DNA of 64,000 nucleotides from CAWCFV01 sp963794995. GTDB taxonomy: Bacteria; Actinomycetota; Actinomycetes; JACCUZ01. Each line of letters starts with the position of its first letter. Within the stretch, counting starts at the first letter, position 1. The DNA is taken from contig CAWCFV010000002.1 in the NCBI GenBank assembly GCA_963794995.1, positions 2,728,001-2,792,000 of the forward strand, in the 5' to 3' direction. Positions 58,695 through 64,000 of this stretch are shown here, piece after piece. The position numbers and the translations under genes are program-made. The notes beneath the pieces are model-generated. The model made no database searches. It was given only the letters and a program-made list of their open reading frames with translations, and was not told the origin of the DNA.

Positions 58695-60391
58695 GCGCCG
58701 GGGCCGCGGCCCTGCCGTATCCCGCCGACGAGCCGGCGGCGCTGCGCGCGTCGTCGGCCCGGTGCCGGCGCCTGGCGCGCCTGGCCGACCGGGTCGGTGA
58801 CGACCTGGCGCACGACGCCACCCTGCTGCGCGGCCGGTGGCAGGGACCGGCCGCCCGCGCGTGCGAGGCCGAGATGCGGTCGCTCGTACGGCTGCTGCGC
58901 TCGCTCGCGGACCCGCTGCACCGCTGCGGCGGCCTGCTCGACGAGCACGCCGCCGAGCTGGCGGAGGCGCGCGGCCGCGTCGACCGGCTGCGGCGGCAGT
59001 ACGACGACCTCGCCCTGGTCCAGCCGCCACTGTCGCTGCGCCGCCTCGAGCCCTCCGACGCCCGGGCGGAGGCGCAGGCGGGGCTGGCGGCGCTGCACCG
59101 ACTCCACGACTTGGTGCTCGACCGGGTCGACGGGCACGCCCGCGTGACCGCGCACCGGATCCGCGGCGCCGCGGCGCAGGTGGTGCCCGGCGCCCGTGCG
59201 GGCGGGCGGCCCGCCGACCTCGCCGAGGACCGGCTGGTGTCGCTGCTGCCGTTGCTGGCTGCCTGGCGGGCCGCGGTCGGTGTCGACGGCGCACCGCCGC
59301 CGGCCGGCTCGCCCGCCCCGCTGGTGCGGGCCTGGTGGGCGGCGCTGACGGCCGACGAGCAGACCCGGATGGTGCAGCGGTTCGCCACCCAGGTCGGCCG
59401 GCTCGACGGCCTTCCCGGCGCGGCCCGCAGCGCCGCCAACGAGCGTCGCCTCGCCGCCGATGCCGCGCTGCTGCGGGCGCGGGGAGCCCTCACCACCGAC
59501 GAGCTGCGGTGGCTGCGCACCTGCGAGGTGGTGCAGCAGCAGCTCGACCGGGTCCGCGCGGACGAGGATCCGTTCACCCTGGCCCCGCTCACCGCGCAGC
59601 TGCTCGTCTACGAGCCGGTCGCCTTCGGCTACGAGGGCCGGGTGGCGATCGCGGTCGGCGACGTCGACACGGCTGACCACGTGGCCTTCCTCGTGCCCGG
59701 GCTCGGCTCGACCGTCGACACCGCGCTCTCGTCGCTGACCAGCAACGCGCTGCGGGTGACGGTCGAGGCCAGGCGGCTCACGCCCGGCGACACCACGGCG
59801 ACCGTGGCGTGGATGGGCTACGACGCGCCCGGTCTCGGCGACGTCGTCGCCGACGACTCCGCCGTGCGCGGCGCCGCCCACCTCGCCCGTGACGTGCTGG
59901 CCGTCCAGGCCGCCCGGGTGGTGTCCCCGCACCTCACCGTCGTCGGCCACTCCTACGGCAGCACCACCGCGGGCACGATGCTTCGCGACCGCGACACCGG
60001 CACCGACGACGTCGTGCTCGTGGGCAGCCCGGGGCCGAACGTCGAGCACGCCGACGACCTGCGGGTCCCGGACGGGCACGTGTTCGTCGGGGCGAGCAGC
60101 CGCGACCCGGTGAGCTACCTGGACAGGTTCGGCAAGGACCCGTCGCACGAGTCGTTCGGCGCCACCCGCTTCGAGGCCGAGGACCCGACGCGCAACTCGT
60201 GGCGCCTCGACCTCGACGACCACTCGAAGTACTTCAACGAGGGCACCGAGTCGCTGGCGAACATCGCCCGTGTCGTGGTCGGCGACCACGGCGGCGTCGA
60301 GCAGGCGCCGTACCGTGGCGAGTGGTGGCTGCTCCCCGACGGCATCAACAGCGACCCGGAGGCCGACCGTGACCCCACCACCGTTCCGTGA
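58691..60391 (+). CDS. WXG100-like/DUF1023 alpha/beta hydrolase
   Basis: 566 residues from GTG 58691. The first ~110 residues are helical with LLRGRWQGPAARACEAEM (Trp50-x-Gly), a WXG100-type module. A middle helical region follows, then a DUF1023 alpha/beta-hydrolase domain (DHVAFLVPGLGSTVDTAL, AWMGYDAPG, LTVVGHSYGSTTAG with Ser421, VLVGSPG, ATRFEAEDP). DUF1023 hydrolases are often attached to secretion-associated helical domains in actinobacteria. Possibly a type VII-exported enzyme. Substrate unknown. Confidence 0.82.
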   Translation: MSAGAAALPYPADEPAALRASSARCRRLARLADRVGDDLAHDATLLRGRWQGPAARACEAEMRSLVRLLRSLADPLHRCGGLLDEHAAELAEARGRVDRLRRQYDDLALVQPPLSLRRLEPSDARAEAQAGLAALHRLHDLVLDRVDGHARVTAHRIRGAAAQVVPGARAGGRPADLAEDRLVSLLPLLAAWRAAVGVDGAPPPAGSPAPLVRAWWAALTADEQTRMVQRFATQVGRLDGLPGAARSAANERRLAADAALLRARGALTTDELRWLRTCEVVQQQLDRVRADEDPFTLAPLTAQLLVYEPVAFGYEGRVAIAVGDVDTADHVAFLVPGLGSTVDTALSSLTSNALRVTVEARRLTPGDTTATVAWMGYDAPGLGDVVADDSAVRGAAHLARDVLAVQAARVVSPHLTVVGHSYGSTTAGTMLRDRDTGTDDVVLVGSPGPNVEHADDLRVPDGHVFVGASSRDPVSYLDRFGKDPSHESFGATRFEAEDPTRNSWRLDLDDHSKYFNEGTESLANIARVVVGDHGGVEQAPYRGEWWLLPDGINSDPEADRDPTTVP

Positions 60392-61019
60392 CCCGCCGCG
60401 AGACGAGGAGCGCGACCATCCCGACCATCCCGACCGGCCCGACCAGCCCGACCCGCCCGGGGGCGGCCACGACCGTGACCTGCTCGCCGAGGCACGGCGG
60501 CTGCTGCCGCCCGAGGTCGGCGTCGTCGGGCTGGCGCCGCGGGTCGCCGGCGGGCTGCTGGCCGGGGCGGTGGCCCTGACCGGCTGCGGCGGCGGGTCCG
60601 GGCCCGGGCCGGAGGTCGCCGACTCCCGGTCGCACGTGCTCGAGGTCGGCCGCGCCCTGCTCGGCGGGCTGACCGACCTCGGCGCGTTCCCGGCGCCGCC
60701 GCGCGGCGCCTGGGCCGGCTGCGACGACCTCGGCGGCAAGGTCGCCTACCGCGTGTCGGGCCGGCTGGACGCGGGTGTGGCCGACGGCCTGGTCGAGGCG
60801 GTGCGCCACCGGCTGTCCCGGGCCGGCGTCGACCTGGACGTCGCCCGTCCCGGCGAGCCGGTGACGCTGCAGGGGGAGCACGACGACGTCCGGGTGCAGG
60901 TGACCGGCTACGCCGGGCGGCCCGTGGTCCTGCTCGTGCTCCTCGGACCCTGCCTCGAGGTCGGTGCGGCCGACGACGACCTGCTCGCGCGGGAGCCCGA
61001 CCGGCTGGCCCTGGACTGA
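60369..61019 (+). CDS. Putative lipoprotein of the WXG/DUF1023 unit
   Basis: 216 residues from GTG 60369, overlapping the DUF1023 gene by 23 bp. A charged low-complexity start (ERDHPDHPDRPDQPDPP) precedes ARRLLPPEVGVVGLAPRVAGGLLAGAVALTGCGGGS, where LTGC resembles a lipobox near residue 70. The rest (LEVGRALLGGLTDLGAFPAPP, KVAYRVSGRLDAGVADGLVEAVRHRLSRAGVDLD, GYAGRPVVLLVLLGPCLEV) has no known family. The long pre-lipobox segment is odd; an internal start is possible but not obvious. Confidence 0.6.
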   Translation: MTPPPFRDPPRDEERDHPDHPDRPDQPDPPGGGHDRDLLAEARRLLPPEVGVVGLAPRVAGGLLAGAVALTGCGGGSGPGPEVADSRSHVLEVGRALLGGLTDLGAFPAPPRGAWAGCDDLGGKVAYRVSGRLDAGVADGLVEAVRHRLSRAGVDLDVARPGEPVTLQGEHDDVRVQVTGYAGRPVVLLVLLGPCLEVGAADDDLLAREPDRLALD

Positions 61020-61067
61020 GACCGGCGGCACCTGGACCGGAGCGCGCCGGTCGGCCACCCTGGCGGG

Positions 61068-61283
61068 GTGGCCGACGACGCCGATCCCGCTGCCGATGCC
61101 GCTGCCGCTGACGGCGGGCAGGACCGGCCGGTGAGCTGCGCCCTGTGCGGTGCGGCGGCCGGGTCGCTGCCCCTGGGCTGGAGCACGTCGGTCGAGCGCG
61201 GCGGCGTCGTGCACCACTGCGAGCGGTGCAGCCGGGAGAACGTGCGCGCGATGGAGTCCAAGCTGGACGCCCAGTGGTGGTGA
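61068..61283 (+). CDS. Small CxxC...CxxC zinc protein
   Basis: 71 residues from GTG 61068. An Ala/Asp-rich start leads to VSCALCGAAAGSLPLGWSTSVERGGVVHHCERCSRENVRAMESKLD: two CxxC knuckles 23 residues apart and GW/HHCERC typical of actinobacterial zinc-ribbon hypothetical proteins. Function unknown. Convergent with the ABC1 kinase gene, 1 bp between stops. Confidence 0.78.
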   Translation: MADDADPAADAAAADGGQDRPVSCALCGAAAGSLPLGWSTSVERGGVVHHCERCSRENVRAMESKLDAQWW

Positions 61284-61284
61284 G

Positions 61285-62625
61285 TCAGGCCTTGCGGGTG
61301 CGCCGGCGGGGCTTCGGGACGGTGAACCCGGGCAGCCAGGTCTCCAGCTCGGCCCGCCAGGCGCCCTGCGCCTCCAGCTGGCACAGCAGCCCGATCGTGC
61401 CGGCCGTCACCCGGTGGATCAGCAGGTAGTCCGGGGGCAGGTTCAGCCGCAGGCCGGTGCTGTAGGCCGGTGACCGGGGATCCCCGAAGCGCACCGCCTG
61501 GGTCCGCAGCCAGCCGCGGCTGAACCGGAAGGTCTCCTCGCGGGCCGGGTCGAGGATCGGCGCGAGGTAGGACAGCAGCCGCTCGGCGTCCAGGTCGACA
61601 CCCGGGCGGACGAAGCCCTCGGCCCGCAGGCCGTCGAAGACGCCCTCGGCGTCGCCGTCGACGGCCAGCCGCAGCAGCGGGCCGATCGAGGTCGGCAGGC
61701 CGTCGGGCAGCCGGTTGACGGCGCCGTAGTCGAGGACGACCAGGCGGCCGTCGTCGTGCAGCCGGAAGTTGCCGGGGTGCGGGTCGGCGTGCAGCAGCCC
61801 GGCGCGGCCGGGGCCGGAGAACAGGAACCGGGTGAGCAGCAGGCCGGCCCGGTCCCGCTGCTCGGGCGTGCCGGTCGCGATCACGCGGGACAACGGGGTG
61901 CCCTCCACCCACTCGCTGACCAGGACCCGCGGGGTGCTCTCGACCACGTGCGGCACGAGCACGTCGGGGTCGCCGTCGAACGTCGTGGCGAACGTCTGCT
62001 GGCTGCGGGCCTCGAGCTCGTAGTCCAGCTCCTCGGCGACCCGCGCCTTGAGCTCGGCGACGAGCGGCTTGACCTCGAGCCCGGGGACGAGGATTCCCAC
62101 CAGCCGGCTCAGCCGGCCGATCTGGGTGAGGTCCGCGAGCAGCGCGTCGCCGGCGCCGGGGTACTGCACCTTGACGGCGACCTCGCGCCCGTCGGCCCAG
62201 GTGGCGCGGTGCACCTGGCCGATCGACGCGGCGGCGGCCGGGCTGTCGTCGAAGGCGCCGAACCGGTCCCGCCAGTCCTCGCCCAGCTCGTGGGCCAGCA
62301 CCCGGTGGACCGTACGGGCGGGCAGCGGCGGCGCGGCCTCCTGCAGCTTCGTGAGGGTCTCGCGGTAGGGGCCGGCCAGGTTCTCGGGCAGCGCTGCCTC
62401 GAAGACCGACATGGCCTGCCCGAACTTCATCGCCCCGCCCTTGAGCTCGCCGAGGACCTTGAACAGCTGCTCGGCGGTGCGGGCCTGCACCTCGGCGGCC
62501 ACCACCTCGGCCGGGCGCCCGCCGAGGCGACGGCCGAGACCGAGCGTGGCCCGCCCGGCATACCCCAGCGGAAGACCGGCCAGCCGCACCGTGCGGGCGG
62601 CGGCACGCCTCGGGAGGTCCTCCAC
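61285..62625 (-). CDS. ABC1/UbiB-family atypical kinase
   Basis: 446 residues from GTG 62625. LKGGAMKFGQAMSVFEAALPE carries the family KxGQ motif; AAASIGQVHRATWADGREVAVKVQYPG the Ala-rich loop and VAIK-like Lys; LLHADPHPGNFRLHDDGRLVVLDYGAVNRLP the catalytic loop (HADPHPGN) and metal site. UbiB/ABC1 kinases act in isoprenoid-quinone handling. Position by whiB7 matches Rv3197, where it has been linked to macrolide tolerance in mycobacteria. Probably co-transcribed with the ThiF-like gene. Confidence 0.92.
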   Translation of the reverse strand: MEDLPRRAAARTVRLAGLPLGYAGRATLGLGRRLGGRPAEVVAAEVQARTAEQLFKVLGELKGGAMKFGQAMSVFEAALPENLAGPYRETLTKLQEAAPPLPARTVHRVLAHELGEDWRDRFGAFDDSPAAAASIGQVHRATWADGREVAVKVQYPGAGDALLADLTQIGRLSRLVGILVPGLEVKPLVAELKARVAEELDYELEARSQQTFATTFDGDPDVLVPHVVESTPRVLVSEWVEGTPLSRVIATGTPEQRDRAGLLLTRFLFSGPGRAGLLHADPHPGNFRLHDDGRLVVLDYGAVNRLPDGLPTSIGPLLRLAVDGDAEGVFDGLRAEGFVRPGVDLDAERLLSYLAPILDPAREETFRFSRGWLRTQAVRFGDPRSPAYSTGLRLNLPPDYLLIHRVTAGTIGLLCQLEAQGAWRAELETWLPGFTVPKPRRRTRKA

Positions 62626-62657
62626 GCCGCCATCCTGCCCGGCGCGGGCCGGTGCCG

Positions 62658-63731
62658 TCAGGCCGGGGCGTCAGGCTCCGGGCCCCAGGTGCAGCCGCAG
62701 GCGGGATGGGCCGGCCACGAGCGGCGCCGGAGCCGGCCGTCGGACTGGGCGATCTCCAGCGTGCCGTCGACCGCCGAGGGCGCGGGGTCGCCGTCGAGGA
62801 ACGCGAGCACCTGCAAGGCGGCGTGCGCGGCCACCGCGGTGGCCAGCGCCGTGTCGCACGGGCTCACCCGGTGCCGGCCGCCGCCGGTCAGCTGGGCGGC
62901 GATGCTGGGCCACGCGGGGTCGCGGTCGGTGCGGTGCAGGTCGTGGCAGCGCAGGCACGAGGAGCGGCCCGGCAGCACCAGCGGTCCGACCACCCCGGTC
63001 GTCTCGCGCACCCGCGCGGCCAGGTGCGGCACCCCGCTGCGCAGCAGCCTGGTCGCCAGCGCGGGGTCGGTGCCCGGTCCGGCGCCGAGGACGGCGAGGT
63101 CGGGGAGGTCCCTGCCGCCGGGCAGCCCGGCGCGCACCGACGGGGCCACCCGGCGGGCCGCGCGCAGCGCGGCGTCCTGCCGCCGGGAGCCGACGTCGTG
63201 CGGCGAGGCCCCGGCGGGGGCGACGTCGGCCGCCGTGGTCGCCCCGGCGTCCTCGACGACCACCGCTCCGAGGCCGGCCGCCGCGAGCAGCGTCGCCACC
63301 GACGCGCCGACCCGGTCGGCCCCGACCACGAGCACCACCGCGCGCCGCCGCCGCGCGAGCAGCCCGAGGCCGCCGTCGACGACCGGGTGCAGCAGGGCCG
63401 CCGCCGCGAGGTCGGGGGCCAGCCGGTCGCGCTCGTCGCGGGCCAGCTCGGGCACACCGGCGCTGACCCCGGCGTCCTGCAGCACGCCGGAACGGCCCAG
63501 CAGGCCGAGCAGCTCGCCGAGGCGGGCGGCGTCGACCCCGAGCCGGGCAGCGGTCGCCGTCACTCCTCGCAGGTCACGGCTGCCGTCGAGGCTCTCCAGG
63601 ACCCGGGCGGAGCCGGGGTCGAGCCCACCGATGACCACGGCCCGCGCCGGGTCGACGCCGAGCTGCACGGTCCGCTCGTCGCGCCAGACGGGGCGCAGCC
63701 CGGGCTTGAGCTGGGGGCGGTGCGGCGGCAT
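62658..63731 (-). CDS. ThiF-like / cyclodehydratase-type protein
   Basis: 357 residues from ATG 63731. LKPGLRPVWRDERTVQLGVDPARAVVIGGLD is the leader-binding-like N-terminus common to actinobacterial ThiF proteins. The middle has VVLVVGADRVGASVATLLAAAGLGAVVVED (Rossmann), and CLRCHDLHRTDRDPAW...PACGCTW gives CxxC and CGC zinc ligands. It may adenylate a carrier, but the GxGxxG loop is degenerate (GADRVGA), so enzymatic activity is uncertain. Position is next to the ABC1 kinase (Rv3196-like slot). Confidence 0.75.
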   Translation of the reverse strand: MPPHRPQLKPGLRPVWRDERTVQLGVDPARAVVIGGLDPGSARVLESLDGSRDLRGVTATAARLGVDAARLGELLGLLGRSGVLQDAGVSAGVPELARDERDRLAPDLAAAALLHPVVDGGLGLLARRRRAVVLVVGADRVGASVATLLAAAGLGAVVVEDAGATTAADVAPAGASPHDVGSRRQDAALRAARRVAPSVRAGLPGGRDLPDLAVLGAGPGTDPALATRLLRSGVPHLAARVRETTGVVGPLVLPGRSSCLRCHDLHRTDRDPAWPSIAAQLTGGGRHRVSPCDTALATAVAAHAALQVLAFLDGDPAPSAVDGTLEIAQSDGRLRRRSWPAHPACGCTWGPEPDAPA

Positions 63732-63783
63732 GCGGGCAGCCTGGCACTCCGGCGGGACGGGCCCGCCCGGCTCGTCCACAGGG

Positions 63784-63999
63784 TCAGGCGACGCCGCAGA
63801 CGTCGAGGGCGAGCAGGGCCAGCGCCCGCGCCGCGGTGTGCACCTCGCCGAGCGGCACCCGCTCGTCCGGGCCGTGCGCGAGCAGGGCGTCCCCCGGGCC
63901 GTAGTGCAGCGTGGGGATGCCCGCGCCGGCCAGCAGCCGCAGGTCCGAGCCGTAGGGCACGCCCCAGGTCGGCGGCGCCCCGGTGCCGCTGACCGCCCC
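63784..63999 (-). CDS. M20-family peptidase C-terminus (partial)
   Basis: The minus-strand frame is open to the window edge. It reads ...GAPPTWGVPYGSDLRLLAGAGIPTLHYGPGD and GPDERVPLGEVHTAARALALLALDVCGVA, the end of an ArgE/DapE/CPG2-type M20 peptidase (YGSDLR substrate region; HGPDE with the metal His). The N-terminal catalytic part lies outside the window. A different family branch from the dipeptidase at 50245. Confidence 0.85.
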   Translation of the reverse strand, partial: GAVSGTGAPPTWGVPYGSDLRLLAGAGIPTLHYGPGDALLAHGPDERVPLGEVHTAARALALLALDVCGVA

Positions 64000-64000
64000 G

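Overview
The window is very GC-rich (well above 70 % by eye), densely packed, and uses GTG starts, 4-bp ATGA/GTGA overlaps and leaderless TANNNT promoters, so it is actinobacterial. WhiB7, mycoredoxin, AdnAB, UvrD2 with HRDC, DUF3107 and DUF6758 proteins together suggest a Nocardioidaceae-type chromosome (Nocardioides or a relative). That placement is inference. I saw no rRNA, tRNA, CRISPR array, IS element or prophage.

Layout. 1-9.9 kb: housekeeping genes (two-component system cut by the left edge, acyl-CoA dehydrogenase, DUF2332, MaoC hydratase, NUDIX, PHP phosphoesterase, MarC). 9.9-16.2 kb: alpha/beta hydrolase, orphan ParA with a zinc protein, RhlE-type helicase, ferritin-like protein, DUF3107, TetR. 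16.3-33.5 kb: an accessory catabolic block. Its core (18.9-28.7 kb) has a glutamine-synthetase-like ligase, aldehyde dehydrogenase, SDR, APC transporter, choline-kinase-like phosphotransferase, a dimethylglycine/sarcosine-dehydrogenase-like flavoprotein and a HutC-type GntR regulator. The same 12-bp palindrome lies in both divergent promoters. 33.6-41.6 kb: MoeZ, GNAT, hydrolase, alkyltransferase-like protein, M3 and paired M16 peptidases. 41.7-57.2 kb: DNA repair and stress genes adnA, adnB, nudC, mycoredoxin, uvrD2 and whiB7 with an attenuator leader. 57.3-64 kb: LigD polymerase domain, a WXG100/DUF1023 cassette, ABC1 kinase, ThiF-like protein and a partial M20 peptidase.

As I recall it, the order parA, rhlE, ferritin-like, DUF3107, TetR, moeZ, hydrolase, MGMT-like, adnA-adnB, nudC, mycoredoxin, uvrD2, whiB7, ABC1 kinase follows the Mycobacterium tuberculosis Rv3213c-Rv3197 neighbourhood. 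The catabolic block then looks like a lineage-specific insertion into a conserved backbone.

Quality warning. Several genes are broken by single-base indels, almost all +1: a small gene near 12,088, adnA (8 sites), adnB (1), an M20 dipeptidase (12, all +1) and nudC (1). Conserved motifs continue across each break, so uncorrected sequencing error is more likely than true pseudogenes.

The best leads are the GntR regulon with its two operators, the whiB7 leader (AT-rich promoter, long upstream ORF, terminator), a two-copy family of nested palindromes (32.8 and 53.3 kb), a perfectly symmetric bidirectional promoter at 14.1 kb, and the WXG100/DUF1023 cassette.
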